From: Clostridia bacterium | GTDB taxonomy: Bacteria; Bacillota; Clostridia; Oscillospirales; QAMX01 | Reading direction: 5' to 3' | Assembly: GCA_017441705.1 (NCBI GenBank) | Contig: JAFRWU010000056.1 | Coordinates: forward strand, 1-64,000 | DNA length: 64,000 bases | Part shown: positions 40,622-50,179 of the stretch, in pieces | Numbering within the stretch: the first letter of the stretch is position 1 | Layout of the letters: every line of letters begins with the position of its first letter | Translations under genes and position numbers: made by a program | The notes under the pieces: model-generated | What the model saw: the letters and a program-made list of their open reading frames with translations, nothing else | What the model was told of the DNA's origin: nothing | Database searches by the model: none

Positions 40622-41266
40622 ATGCTGTTTGACCGGCTTGCCGCCAGGCGGATGGCGGCCTTTGAAAAAGAGATCTCCGCAAAGTATTACGCCGAAGTGG
40701 AGAACATGTATAAGAAAATGCGCGGCTGGCGTCACGATTACCGCCACCACATCCAGACCATGAAGGCCCATGCGAAAAACGGCGAATATCAGGAAATCGA
40801 CCGCTATCTCGATATGCTGGATCACGATCTGACCACGGTGGAAACGGTGGTCAAAACCGGCAATCCGATGACCGACGCCATTCTCAACAGCAAGCTTTCG
40901 ATGGCGGATGAAAAGAAGATCAAAATCAAGGCCGAAACGAAAATTCCGGTCGAACTCACCATATCCGAGCTGGATCTGGCGATCATTCTGGGGAATCTCC
41001 TGGATAACGCCATCGAAGCGGCGTGCGAGCTTCCGGAAGAGGAACGCCTGATCCGCCTGTATATGGAAATGAAGGGGAATTTCCTGTATCTGTCTCTGAC
41101 CAATACGGCGAAAGGAACCAAAAAACGTGATTTCCGTACCGCGAAGGGTGAAGGTCACGGATTTGGCCTTGCAAGGATCGACGCCGCCGTAAAAAAATGC
41201 GGAGGATATCTGACCAGAGCGTCGGAGGACGGCGCTTTCTCCACCGAGATCATGCTTCCGCAATGA
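40622..41266 (+). CDS. Soluble GHKL histidine kinase lacking a membrane sensor
   Basis: A 214-residue AgrC-like kinase core. The phospho-acceptor is His38 in GWRHDYRHHIQ. The dimerisation helix follows, then the ATPase with N-box NLLDNAIEAA and G-box GHGFGL. Typical partners of LytTR regulators have 5-7 N-terminal transmembrane segments; here the protein begins about 37 residues before the histidine and none are present. It follows the regulator with GAGGGAGGAGAGGA as ribosome site, so truncation by a missed start is unlikely. It may sense a cytoplasmic signal or act as a phosphotransfer relay. Confidence 0.88.
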   Translation: MLFDRLAARRMAAFEKEISAKYYAEVENMYKKMRGWRHDYRHHIQTMKAHAKNGEYQEIDRYLDMLDHDLTTVETVVKTGNPMTDAILNSKLSMADEKKIKIKAETKIPVELTISELDLAIILGNLLDNAIEAACELPEEERLIRLYMEMKGNFLYLSLTNTAKGTKKRDFRTAKGEGHGFGLARIDAAVKKCGGYLTRASEDGAFSTEIMLPQ

Positions 41267-41319
41267 ATCGAAAAGCGGCCCGCAGGAGATCCGGAGGGCC
41301 ACTTGCCGGAAGAAGCCGT

Positions 41320-43845
41320 TTACTCTTCAAAATCGAAGAGGAGCGAACGGGACGCCGTTGTTTCCGCAAAGAAGACCGTATCGCCTTCCTGCCGGAAGGG
41401 GATCTCCGCTCCGTCGCAGGAAAGCGTACGGAGCTTTTTTCTTCCGCCGAGGGAGACCGAGGAGAGCTCGAGGCTTCCCGCCCTGATCACGATCTCATCG
41501 CGCTTTCCTTTCCGGAGGAAGTCGCCCCAGCCGGTCCCGAGGCTCCAGAAAACGCGGAAGTCGCCGGGCAGGACCGGGGCGAAGCCCACGCGTTTTCCGG
41601 GCAGATCGAAGGAGAAGTCCGCGAAGATCGGAAGCAGCGCGAAGCTCGCCATGGGCCGCGCGTAGTTGCTGCCGCATTCGATCTCGTTATACGGGTTGCG
41701 CTTTTTCCCGTCGTAGCGGTCCCGGATCGCCTTCACCGCACGGATCCCCTCGTCGACGAAGCCCTCGCCGATCAGGAGGCCCGCGAAGGCGTATTCGAAT
41801 CCGGTCATGCACTCCTCGCAGTAGGGGATGGGGATGACGGGCTTTTCGGTCCCCACGGGATAGTCGCAGATCACGCTGCCCGCCTCGTCGTTCAGGGCGA
41901 AGACGCGCCACATGTTGGTGAAATCCCGGAGCGTCGGCTTGAAGTTGTTCCGGATCATGGAGCGGAGGGCGGTCTTTCGCTCCGCGGGATCGAAGATGTC
42001 GCCGAGGTGAGAGATGTTCGCGTGCCACTGACCGAGCATCTGGTCCAGCGCCGATCCTGCGGCGATCTGATACTTCATCTGCCCCTTTTCTTCGTTCCAG
42101 TAGGCGGGACAGTCGAATCTCACCGCAGGCGTCTTGTCGCGAATATCGATTTTCTGGATGAAGTATGAGCCGTTGAAAAGCTCCTCTTTCGTATAGGCGT
42201 ATCCTTTTTGGAAAAGGTCCTCATATTCCTTCGCCTTTTCCCGCTCACCGAGAGCCGAAGCCATGAGGCCGGCGGCCTTCAGCGCCGCGAGGTACAGCCC
42301 TTCCAGCCACGCAGAGGGGCCGAAGAGCTCCATGTCCAGCGTGTGGTGCTGCCGTCCCTCCAGGACGCCGTCCTTGTCCCGGTCCCAGGCGTGATCGTTT
42401 TCGGGGCTCCACGCGAATTCCAGGATGCGCCTGACGTTCTCCCAGTTTTCCCGGAGCCAGGCCGTATTCCCGGTGATCTTCCAATCCCGGTAGATCTTGA
42501 TCACCGTCGCCATCTGACCGTCCACACAAGGATAGAAATCGTTCCCTTCGCGCCCCAGAGGGAGACGCGTGCGGAACCGGACGCGTCCGGAAGGAGCCGT
42601 GTCATACCGGAATTCGGTGTCGCGCAGGCTCCGCTCCAGCTCCGGGAACAGGAAGCAGAGCGCGTAGGCGTAGCTCCACACGTGGGTGCAGGTGCCTTCG
42701 CAGGAGCCGGCGTTTTCGTGAACGCCCTCCCACCCGTAGAAGGTCCCGTCCTCCAGACGCAGGACGGTGGGGGATTTCAGGACCGCGAGCGACGCGCTTG
42801 CGGCGTCGATCACCGCGGGATCCAGAGTCGATCCGTGAAGCGAACGGGTGAATTCGCGCGTTTCGCGCGAAAGCCGCGGCCAGCGGGAAAGCGCGTAGCG
42901 CGCGGTGTCCGCCGAGGTCCGGAACAGGGTCGCGTAGTAGTTTTTCCAGGTGACGTCCCTGCCGTTCCCGTCCTTCAGGGGATCCCAGTAGTTAACCTGG
43001 TTCGGCTTGTTCCACGCGATCAGGAAACGGAACTTTCCGGACTTTCCGGCGGGAATCGATTTTTGAAGCCCGACCGTGGCGGTATCGCCCTGCCCGGGCT
43101 CGCCGTACCGGCGCGGGGGCAGCTCGCCCGCTTCCAGCTCCCGCCAGAAGGAGGTCGCCTTGTCCTGCCATCCGCCGCGGTACCAGTATTCCTGGACGAT
43201 CCCGCCGTCGCCTTTCACGGCGATGGTCATATCGCCGTATTCGGTCTCGTCCTTCCCGTGCGCGGCGTCCGAAAGAAAGACCGCCGTCGCCCCTCTGACC
43301 TGGATTTCCCGGTTCCGGGAAGAGGAGAAGGGGTTGGTCGCCGAAAGCAGGACGGTATACCGCGCGCCTTCCGCGCAGCTTTTGATCCCGATCTCGAAGA
43401 AGGCGGCGGGAAGGCTGGAATCGTCGGCGTTCAGAGGGATGAAGGGATTGAAGGCGCGAAGGGTCACACGCGCGGGGAACCCCGGATCCTCAAAAGTCAG
43501 GACCGCCTCGGGAAACTTCCCGTCGAAGGTCACCTTGCGGAAATGCGGATAGCCTGCCATACTGCCGCTGGCCGGACCGTAGCCGAAGCCGGCGTATTTC
43601 GTTTTGGAATAGGTCCCGGAAAGGTCTTTGGTCACGTCTCCCATCAGGACCCGGACGACGCTTTTCCCGTCCGGGGTCTCGGCCTTGACGGCAAAAAAGC
43701 TGTAGGGATTGATGCTGCCCTTGTTCGGCCGGTTGAAGATTTCCCAGTCCACGAAGGCTCCGTTGCCCGCAAGCCCCAGCGAGCCCGTGCCGATCCCGCC
43801 CAGAGGAAAGCTGATCTCCCGCAGATGTTCTCCCGTGTACCGCAT
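41320..43845 (-). CDS. GH116-family beta-glycosidase (GBA2-like)
   Basis: An 841-residue predicted cytoplasmic enzyme of the bile-acid beta-glucosidase family. The N-terminal beta-sandwich domain begins ISFPLGGIGTGSLGLAGNGA. The (alpha/alpha)6 catalytic domain contains GSCEGTCTHVWSYAYAL and HTLDMELFGPSAWLEGLYL, whose Glu and Asp are my candidates for nucleophile and acid/base. GH116 enzymes cleave beta-glucosides, beta-xylosides or N-acetylglucosaminides; the substrate is not readable. No signal peptide. It is monocistronic, with its own promoter at 43887-43916 and a start behind GAGGATGGAGC. Confidence 0.87.
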   Translation of the reverse strand: MRYTGEHLREISFPLGGIGTGSLGLAGNGAFVDWEIFNRPNKGSINPYSFFAVKAETPDGKSVVRVLMGDVTKDLSGTYSKTKYAGFGYGPASGSMAGYPHFRKVTFDGKFPEAVLTFEDPGFPARVTLRAFNPFIPLNADDSSLPAAFFEIGIKSCAEGARYTVLLSATNPFSSSRNREIQVRGATAVFLSDAAHGKDETEYGDMTIAVKGDGGIVQEYWYRGGWQDKATSFWRELEAGELPPRRYGEPGQGDTATVGLQKSIPAGKSGKFRFLIAWNKPNQVNYWDPLKDGNGRDVTWKNYYATLFRTSADTARYALSRWPRLSRETREFTRSLHGSTLDPAVIDAASASLAVLKSPTVLRLEDGTFYGWEGVHENAGSCEGTCTHVWSYAYALCFLFPELERSLRDTEFRYDTAPSGRVRFRTRLPLGREGNDFYPCVDGQMATVIKIYRDWKITGNTAWLRENWENVRRILEFAWSPENDHAWDRDKDGVLEGRQHHTLDMELFGPSAWLEGLYLAALKAAGLMASALGEREKAKEYEDLFQKGYAYTKEELFNGSYFIQKIDIRDKTPAVRFDCPAYWNEEKGQMKYQIAAGSALDQMLGQWHANISHLGDIFDPAERKTALRSMIRNNFKPTLRDFTNMWRVFALNDEAGSVICDYPVGTEKPVIPIPYCEECMTGFEYAFAGLLIGEGFVDEGIRAVKAIRDRYDGKKRNPYNEIECGSNYARPMASFALLPIFADFSFDLPGKRVGFAPVLPGDFRVFWSLGTGWGDFLRKGKRDEIVIRAGSLELSSVSLGGRKKLRTLSCDGAEIPFRQEGDTVFFAETTASRSLLFDFEE

Positions 43846-43886
43846 GCTCCATCCTCGCTTCCCGGCGGATTTCCGCCTTTTTCCGT

Positions 43887-43916
43887 ATTATATCCCCCGC
43901 GGATTCGCTCTGTCAA
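43887..43916 (-). promoter_or_regulatory. Promoter of the GH116 gene
   Basis: TTGACA (43916-43911), 18 bases and TATAAT (43892-43887) on the minus strand. Confidence 0.8.
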
Positions 43917-44023
43917 GATTTCGGGATACGAAGAAAGGAATACGGCCGGTTCCATGGGAGCGGCATACCGTTCACATCAAAAAAACGACGATTCGCAACA
44001 AAACGGTGTTTTTTGTGTAAACA

Positions 44024-44034
44024 GGTGGTATACT
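44024..44034 (+). promoter_or_regulatory. Extended -10 element before the ABC exporter operon
   Basis: TGGTATACT (TG-n-TATACT) with no convincing -35 box. It lies 19 bases upstream of the first ABC gene start. Confidence 0.45.
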
Positions 44035-44053
44035 CGCGGCAGGTGGTGAGAAT

Positions 44054-45886
44054 ATGAAACGGAACGACAAGCGCCCTGAGGCGGTGAAGAGGTACAAAAA
44101 GGCCGGGAACGTCCTCTGGGCGGCGAAAAAACTCTGGAAGCTGGAACCGAAATTTTACTTCTTCCTTCTGGCGCTCATACCGGTCACGGTGGCGACGCCG
44201 CTCCTGAACGGTATGTTTCTGCGCACGCTGGTGAACGGGATCGGGGAGGGGAAGCGCTTCACCGAACTTCTCTTTCCGCTGTTCGCTTTTCTCCTCGGCC
44301 TCCTCGCTCTGCGCATTCTGGAAAAAATCCTCACGTCAGAGCGCGACGGACGCACCTACTACCCCACAAGCGTGTATCAAGCTGAGCTTGAATGCCTTGA
44401 AAAAGACGTGCTGGATTACGAAAGCACCGAAAAGCAGGACTGCCGGGAGCTTTTGGGATATGTACGGGAGGATGCGAATCAGGGGAATTGCTCGATGGAG
44501 TTTTTCTGGAAGGAACTCTCGCAGATCCTTACCGATCTGCTCGGCATCCTGACCTACGCTTCGCTCTTTGCGGCGCTGCAGCCGGTCCTGCTCCTGGTGA
44601 TCCTTCTTACGGCTTCGGCTTCCTGGTTCCTTGCCCGGTGGGAGCCGGTCTACACCGAAAAGAATCATAAAAACTGGGAAAAAGAGGACAGAAAAAAGAG
44701 CTATCTGGAGAGCATTTCCATGGATTTTGCCCTGGCCAAGGAGATCCGGCTTTACGGTATGGAGAAGTGGATCCTGAAAATGACCCGGGATTTTCAGAGC
44801 TTCCGGCTTTTCTGGGCAAGCAAATGCAATCTCCGCGGATTCTGGTCGGCGGTGTTTGCGGCGATCCTCACCATGCTCCAGAACGGCGCGGCATACTTTT
44901 ATCTGATCTCGTCGCTTCTCCGGGGAGAGATGAGCGTGGGTGATTTCGTCTTCTATTTCGGGATCGTCGGAACGCTCGCAGGATATATTGGCGGCGTCGT
45001 GACGGATTTCGCGAAACTTGCAAACCGGGCGGACAAGATCGCTTACTGGCGGGCTTTTTACGATTACCCGGTCCGGTTTTGCCGGGAAGACGGCGCGCCT
45101 CTTCCGGTCTCTCCCGTACGCATCGAATGCAGAAACCTCTCTTACCGCTATCCCGGCGCGGAGGAAGACGCGCTGCAATCGATCGATCTGGTAATCGAGC
45201 CCGGCGAAAGCCTTGCCCTGGTGGGCCTGAATGGAGCGGGCAAGACCACGCTGGTCAAGCTCCTTTGCGGTATGTACGCTCCCACAGGAGGAGAGATCCT
45301 TGTGAACGGCGTTCCCCTTGACGGTTACGTCCGGGAGGACTATTATTCCATGATCTCGGTGGTCTTTCAGGAGATCCAGCCGGTGGCCTTCACCATCCGG
45401 GAATACGTTTCTTCATTTGATCCGGAACGGGAAAGCGCCGCGGAAGATGCGGAGACAGCCCTGCGAAAAGCCGGACTCTGGGAAAGGATCTCTTCCCTCC
45501 CGAACGGTATGGAGACCCATCTGGTCAAGGGGGTGTACGAGGACGGCGTCGATCTTTCGGGAGGGGAGATGCAGAAGCTGGTCCTGGCCCGCGCGATCTA
45601 CAAAGACGGACCGATCCTGATCCTCGACGAGCCGACTTCTGCGCTGGATCCCATTGCGGAGGACGCGCTCTATCGGGAATACCGGAGCCTGACCCGCGGA
45701 AAGACGTCTCTCTATATCTCTCACCGTTTTGCTTCCACCCGCTTCTGTGACCGGATCGTGCTTCTGGAAAGAGGAAGGATCGTGGAAAGCGGGACGCATG
45801 CAAGCCTGATGGCGCAAAAGGGCCGCTATGCCGAGATGTTCGAGGCGCAGAGCAAGTACTATAAGGAGGGGACCGGAAATGCGTAA
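44054..45886 (+). CDS. ABC exporter half-transporter 1
   Basis: A 610-residue type IV ABC exporter half. Five to six transmembrane helices cover about residues 30-320. The nucleotide-binding domain (about 350-600) has Walker A GLNGAGKTTLVK, signature LSGGEMQKL, Walker B LILDEP with the catalytic Glu, and the switch His in SHRFAST. It follows GGTGGTGAGAAT. The second half-transporter overlaps it by eight bases, so a heterodimer is likely. No peptide maturation or bacteriocin gene is beside it, and the substrate is unknown. Confidence 0.92.
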   Translation: MKRNDKRPEAVKRYKKAGNVLWAAKKLWKLEPKFYFFLLALIPVTVATPLLNGMFLRTLVNGIGEGKRFTELLFPLFAFLLGLLALRILEKILTSERDGRTYYPTSVYQAELECLEKDVLDYESTEKQDCRELLGYVREDANQGNCSMEFFWKELSQILTDLLGILTYASLFAALQPVLLLVILLTASASWFLARWEPVYTEKNHKNWEKEDRKKSYLESISMDFALAKEIRLYGMEKWILKMTRDFQSFRLFWASKCNLRGFWSAVFAAILTMLQNGAAYFYLISSLLRGEMSVGDFVFYFGIVGTLAGYIGGVVTDFAKLANRADKIAYWRAFYDYPVRFCREDGAPLPVSPVRIECRNLSYRYPGAEEDALQSIDLVIEPGESLALVGLNGAGKTTLVKLLCGMYAPTGGEILVNGVPLDGYVREDYYSMISVVFQEIQPVAFTIREYVSSFDPERESAAEDAETALRKAGLWERISSLPNGMETHLVKGVYEDGVDLSGGEMQKLVLARAIYKDGPILILDEPTSALDPIAEDALYREYRSLTRGKTSLYISHRFASTRFCDRIVLLERGRIVESGTHASLMAQKGRYAEMFEAQSKYYKEGTGNA

Positions 45887-47708
45887 AGACGGAAAAAAAC
45901 ACGTGATCGGCCGCGCCGCCCGCCGGTATTACGGCTATAACCGGCGCTATCTCCCCGTAAAGATCCTGGAGGTCCTTTCAGAGGTGTTTTCTCCGTATTT
46001 CAATCTTTGGCTTTCATCGGAGATCGTCACCGCGCTTTACGAAGGGAGGGAGCATAAGGAGATCTGGCTTCTCGTGGCGATCGCGCTTCTGGGGAATCTC
46101 GCGCTGGCAGCGGGCAAAGCGGTGCTTACCCGGGCGGCGTCTCTTGAATGGACAAAGCTGCAAAACGCCGAAAGAACGGCCTTTACTGAAAAGACGCTGA
46201 CGCTTGACTATCAGAAAATGGAGGATCCGGAGATTCACGCTCTGCGTACCGGGATCCTGCACGACAGCTGGATCAACGGCAACGGCACCGGAAAGCTGCA
46301 GGTGCAGATCGAGCGGCTCATCCGAAACGGTATGCATGTGCTTCTTTCGCTTTTCTTTTTTGCCGAGATGATGGTCAGCCTTCTCCGGGGCGGGATCACG
46401 CTTCCTGCCGTTCTGCTGCTCCTCGGGATACTCCTTTCGATCACAGCCGCGATCCTTCTTTCGCGCCGGTATGCCGCGAGGCAAAGCCAATACTGGGAAG
46501 ATGCCATGAAGACCATGCTGTGGGAAAACGCGCTCAGCATGGGGACCAAAACGAATGGCGCCGACTGCCGGCTGTACCGGCAGATCGGGCTTTTGAAGAA
46601 GATCTGGGATAAGACAAACCGCCGGCATCTTTTGACGTTCATCGAAGCATTCAGGCGGGAGGTAAAGGGCTCCGTTCCGATCTATCTGGCAGGGACTCTG
46701 TCGGAGCTGTTTTCCTATCTTCTGGTGCTTTATCACGCCGTCAAAGGCGTTTTCCCCGTGGGCGGCGTCATCAAATACGTGGGATATCTCACCAATTTCA
46801 CCGGAAGCGTCGGGGAACTGTTTTTTGCCGTCGATGATCTGCGTACCGATATACCGTATCTGGAAAACTATCTTGCTTTCTTCGATCTGCCGGACGACAC
46901 CTATCAGGGAAGCCTTACGGTGGAAAAACGCAGCGACCGGAAATTTGAGATCTCTTTCCGCGACGTGAGCTTCCGTTACCCGGGAGCGGAAGACGATGCG
47001 CTGAAGCACGTGACTCTGGACCTGAAGGTCGGGGAAAAGCTGGCCGTGGTGGGACGGAACGGATCGGGTAAGACGACTTTCATCAAATTGCTGACCCGCC
47101 TTTACGACCCCACCGAAGGCGAGGTGTTCATGAATGATTTCAACGTGAAAAAATACGGGCACCGGGAGTATCCCTCGCTGTTTTCCGTCGTGTTTCAGGA
47201 TTTCAAGCTTCTCGCTCTGCCCCTCGGCAACAACGTGGCGGCGTCGGATGTATGGAACGCGGAAAAGGCCGAGCGCTATCTGGAAGAAGTCGGTTTCGGG
47301 GACCGGTACCGGGAAATGCCGAAAGGACTCTCCACGCCGCTCTACAAGAACTTTGACGAGGACGGCGTGATCGTTTCGGGCGGTGAAGCGCAGAAGATCG
47401 CTCTGGCGCGGGCGCTGTATAAGGAGGCGCCGATCGTCGTCCTGGACGAGCCGACTGCCGCTCTCGATCCGATCGCGGAGGCCGCGATCTACGAAAGCTT
47501 CGATTCCATCGTAGGAGGAAGAACCGCCATATATATCAGTCATCGACTCTCCTCCTGCCGTTTCTGCGACCGGATCGCGGTATTCGAGGAAGGAAGGCTG
47601 TGTCAGCTCGGCACCCACGAGGAGCTTCTGGCCGACGAAGAAGGCGTTTACGCAAAGCTCTGGCACGCTCAGGCGCAATATTACGCGGAAGAGCGGAAGA
47701 AGGCCTGA
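45879..47708 (+). CDS. ABC exporter half-transporter 2
   Basis: A 609-residue partner of the preceding gene with the same layout: membrane domain about 20-330, Walker A GRNGSGKTTFIK, signature VSGGEAQKI, Walker B VVLDEP with Glu, and switch SHRLSSC. The signature starts with Val instead of Leu and has Glu for Gln, also seen in gene 1 (LSGGE). Both sites look catalytically intact, unlike asymmetric BmrCD-type pairs. ATG at 45879 overlaps the upstream stop. A hairpin terminator follows at 47730-47767. Confidence 0.92.
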   Translation: MRKDGKKHVIGRAARRYYGYNRRYLPVKILEVLSEVFSPYFNLWLSSEIVTALYEGREHKEIWLLVAIALLGNLALAAGKAVLTRAASLEWTKLQNAERTAFTEKTLTLDYQKMEDPEIHALRTGILHDSWINGNGTGKLQVQIERLIRNGMHVLLSLFFFAEMMVSLLRGGITLPAVLLLLGILLSITAAILLSRRYAARQSQYWEDAMKTMLWENALSMGTKTNGADCRLYRQIGLLKKIWDKTNRRHLLTFIEAFRREVKGSVPIYLAGTLSELFSYLLVLYHAVKGVFPVGGVIKYVGYLTNFTGSVGELFFAVDDLRTDIPYLENYLAFFDLPDDTYQGSLTVEKRSDRKFEISFRDVSFRYPGAEDDALKHVTLDLKVGEKLAVVGRNGSGKTTFIKLLTRLYDPTEGEVFMNDFNVKKYGHREYPSLFSVVFQDFKLLALPLGNNVAASDVWNAEKAERYLEEVGFGDRYREMPKGLSTPLYKNFDEDGVIVSGGEAQKIALARALYKEAPIVVLDEPTAALDPIAEAAIYESFDSIVGGRTAIYISHRLSSCRFCDRIAVFEEGRLCQLGTHEELLADEEGVYAKLWHAQAQYYAEERKKA

Positions 47709-47729
47709 ACAGAGACAAAAAGCTCCGGG

Positions 47730-47767
47730 GGAGGCGCTTCGTGAGGAAGCGGCCTCCTTCGGGTTTT
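47730..47767 (+). terminator. Terminator after the ABC exporter operon
   Basis: GGAGGCGCTTC (47730-47740), loop GTGAG and GAAGCGGCCTCC, with one bulged base, followed by TTCGGGTTTT. Confidence 0.65.
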
Positions 47768-47819
47768 CGGAGCGCAGCACAATGGATGGACTGACAAGCT
47801 TCAAACGACTGTATGGCGG

Positions 47820-48056
47820 ATGCGTCTTTTGAGCCTTCCCCTTGAGGTGCGCGTCCCCCAATACCTTCCCCTTGGAGGGCGCGGGTCTCCGCCGGAGACC
47901 TTTGAGCGCAAGCTCAAAAGCGCCGACCGAGCCGACAGGCGAGACATGCGGCCCTTCGTACTCCGTCCCTCGTTCCAAAAGCCTTCCCCTCGGAGGGGAA
48001 GGTGGGTCGGCGTCAGCCGAGCCGGATGAGGTGGAACCCACGCGGATGAGGTGGAA
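47820..48056. repeat. Palindromic intergenic repeat island
   Basis: Three copies of CCTTCCCCT(T/C)(G/GG)AG occur near 47836, 47861 and 47982; the last forms a full hairpin with GAGGGGAAGG. Between them are GGTCTCC/GGAGACC and TTTGAGC/GCTCAAA hairpins, and CGGC/GCCG follows. CGGATGAGGTGGAA is repeated at 48023-48036 and 48043-48056, a 20-base spacing. It resembles mosaic intergenic repeats common in gut Clostridia genomes. There is no protein-coding frame I would support in 47709-48232. The rest of this gap is the terminators on either side. Confidence 0.7.
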
Positions 48057-48121
48057 ACGATCTCCTGTCCGCAGCTTTAGCGAGCATGCGGTTTATACAC
48101 TCCAAACCGCAGCAGACAGGG

Positions 48122-48156
48122 AAAACGGGAGCGACCGCTGCGGTCGCTCCCGTTTT
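48122..48156. terminator. Strong bidirectional terminator
   Basis: AAAACGGGAGCGACCG and its perfect complement flank the loop CTG, giving a T-run on both strands. It closes the pgi operon from the minus strand and isolates the repeat island. Confidence 0.85.
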
Positions 48157-48232
48157 ATGTTCTTTTCAGCCGGTCGCCGCCGGAAGCGCCTTTCATACGG
48201 AGTGGGCGCCGGCAGGCCTTTTGCGGTTTCGA

Positions 48233-48643
48233 TCAGAAATACTTGTGAATCCGTTCCGGAAGCTCGGAAGCGTCGGCCGAGATCGTGATGGTGAAGTCGA
48301 TCTTCAGGTTTTCGCTCTTTTCTTCCAGAAGAGCAAGGAAGTCGGCCATCTTCTCAAAGGAATCCTCCTGCGAGATCTTGCGCAGGTTGTCGATGAAAAC
48401 GTGATTCAGATCGTAGTTCTGCGCATAGCAGCCGTAGAGGAATCCGAGCAGGGCGTTGTAGCCGGTGAGGGGATACTCACCGTAATCGATCAGACGCGCG
48501 CCGTAATGCACGTCGAAGGTGAGGGCTTTGCCGCGTTCCAGGCAGAGGACGGTTCCCGCGTTTTCACGCGCCGCCTCGTTCACCAGTTCGATGAGCTGCT
48601 TGGTTTTTCCGGATCCCTTTTTTCCGACGATGAGTTTGATCAT
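48233..48643 (-). CDS. Small P-loop ATP-binding protein
   Basis: A 136-residue protein with Walker A GKKGSGKT at residues 7-14 and a Walker B-like VFIDN near residue 80. No membrane segments. Homologues in Clostridia are often labelled PilT-like, but nothing else links it to pili. It follows pgi by 27 bases and has CTGAAGGAGGTACGAC as ribosome site, so it is the last gene of a pgi operon. The cellular role is unknown; it could be a nucleotide-dependent regulator. Confidence 0.85.
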   Translation of the reverse strand: MIKLIVGKKGSGKTKQLIELVNEAARENAGTVLCLERGKALTFDVHYGARLIDYGEYPLTGYNALLGFLYGCYAQNYDLNHVFIDNLRKISQEDSFEKMADFLALLEEKSENLKIDFTITISADASELPERIHKYF

Positions 48644-48670
48644 GTCGTACCTCCTTCAGATTTGGTTGGT

Positions 48671-50008
48671 TTATCTGGCAAGCCGCGCGTCAAGCTCGGC
48701 CTTCTTTTCTTCATAGCCCGGTTTGCCGAGAAGAGCAAACATGTTGATTTTGTAGGCTTCCACGCCGGGTTGGTTGAAGGGGTTGACCTCAAGCAGATAC
48801 CCGGAAAGCCCACAGGCGTATTCGAAGAAATAGACGAGACTGCCGAAATCGTATGCGCCGTTCGAGGGGATGGTGACGCCGAGGTTCGGAACGCCGCCGT
48901 CCACGTGCGCCAGGACCGTGCCGAGGGATGCGGTTTTGTTGATGGCGTCCAGACCTTTGCCCGCAAGATAGTTGAGTCCGTCGGTGTTGGCGGCGTCCGC
49001 TTCGACGAGGCGGTCGCATGCCGGGGTTTCAACGGTGACTACGGTCTCGAAGAGATTGCGCAGGCCGTCCTGAATGTACTGACCCATGGAATGCAGGTCG
49101 GCGGTCAGATCCACCGAGGCGGGGAAGATGCCCTTGCCGTCCTTGCCTTCGCTTTCGCCGTAAAGCTGTTTCCACCATTCGGACATAAAGCGGAAGGAGG
49201 GCTCGTAGCAGCCGAGGATCTCGGTGGTGAAGCCCGCGTGATAAAGGGCGTTGCGGGTGGCCGCGTAGATCCAGGCGGGATTTTCCCTGCCGCCTTCGGC
49301 AAGAAGCTTCATCTCGTCCCTGGCGCCTTCCATCATCCTGTCGATATCCACGCCCGATACGGCGATGGGCAGAAGACCGACGGCGGTCAGGACCGAATAC
49401 CGGCCGCCCACGTCGTCGGGGATCACGAAGGTCTCGTAGCCTTCGGCGTCGGCGAGCTTTTTCAGCGCGCCGCGGGCCTTGTCGGTGGTGGCGTAGATGC
49501 GCTTCGCGGCCTCCTCCTTGCCGTAACGCTCCTCGCAGAGCTTCTTGAAGATGCGGAAGGCCACGGCCGGTTCGGTGGTGGTACCGGACTTGGAAATCAC
49601 GTTGATCGAAAAATCCTTGCCCTCCAGAAGCGAGAGGATCTCGGCGGTATGGACGGGGGACAGGTTGTTGCCTGCGAAGTAGATGTTCGGGGTGTCTTTC
49701 CTGAGCAGGTTATAGTTCGGCGAACGCATGAATTCCACCGCGGCGCGGGCGCCGAGATAGGAACCGCCGATGCCGATCACGACCAGAGCGTCGCTGTCGC
49801 TTCTGATTTTTTCGGCGGCCTTTTTGATGCGGGCGAATTCTTCTTTGTCGTAGTTTTCGGGAAGCGAGACCCATCCGAGGAAATCGCTCCCCGCGCCGGT
49901 CTTGTCCCTAAGCTTCCGCGCGGCGTCGGCAAGAGGAGAAAGATAAGAATCGACGGTTTCCTGAGAGACGAACTTCAGGGCGTTTTTGGTGGTGATCTGA
50001 ATGGACAT
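48671..50008 (-). CDS. pgi: Glucose-6-phosphate isomerase
   Basis: A 445-residue enzyme that interconverts glucose-6-phosphate and fructose-6-phosphate. The phosphate-binding SIS motifs are visible: [18 protein letters not shown] and [14 protein letters not shown]. The [14 protein letters not shown]-like segment ([17 protein letters not shown]) and the catalytic His region near ANTDGLNYL follow. Length matches the short Bacillota form. The start at 50008 is preferred over longer frames that run through its own promoter. It feeds both glycolysis and, through fructose-6-phosphate, the amino-sugar supply for the surface polymer. Confidence 0.95.
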   Translation of the reverse strand: MSIQITTKNALKFVSQETVDSYLSPLADAARKLRDKTGAGSDFLGWVSLPENYDKEEFARIKKAAEKIRSDSDALVVIGIGGSYLGARAAVEFMRSPNYNLLRKDTPNIYFAGNNLSPVHTAEILSLLEGKDFSINVISKSGTTTEPAVAFRIFKKLCEERYGKEEAAKRIYATTDKARGALKKLADAEGYETFVIPDDVGGRYSVLTAVGLLPIAVSGVDIDRMMEGARDEMKLLAEGGRENPAWIYAATRNALYHAGFTTEILGCYEPSFRFMSEWWKQLYGESEGKDGKGIFPASVDLTADLHSMGQYIQDGLRNLFETVVTVETPACDRLVEADAANTDGLNYLAGKGLDAINKTASLGTVLAHVDGGVPNLGVTIPSNGAYDFGSLVYFFEYACGLSGYLLEVNPFNQPGVEAYKINMFALLGKPGYEEKKAELDARLAR

Positions 50009-50048
50009 GACTTCGTGATCCCTTTCCTTGTATTTCAGTTCTGATACT

Positions 50049-50077
50049 ATTCTACCACAAAGCGGGCCTTTTGTGAA
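50049..50077 (-). promoter_or_regulatory. Promoter of the pgi operon
   Basis: TTCACA (50077-50072), 17 bases and TAGAAT (50054-50049) on the minus strand, about 40 bases upstream of the pgi start. Confidence 0.7.
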
Positions 50078-50179
50078 GAGCAAAGAGCCTGTTTTTTCGG
50101 CGGCGGCTCCGATGGCGGCGCGGCCCGGACCCGGGCCGCCGGGCAAAACGTCTCCGGACCCGGAAGAGACGCGGCGTTT

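Noticed and set aside
39908-41266. agr-type quorum system
   Set aside because: I looked for AgrB- and AgrD-like genes near the LytTR pair and found none. The kinase has no membrane sensor.
44054-47708. Lantibiotic or bacteriocin export system
   Set aside because: No precursor peptide, modification enzyme or C39 peptidase domain is present. The substrate must be left open.
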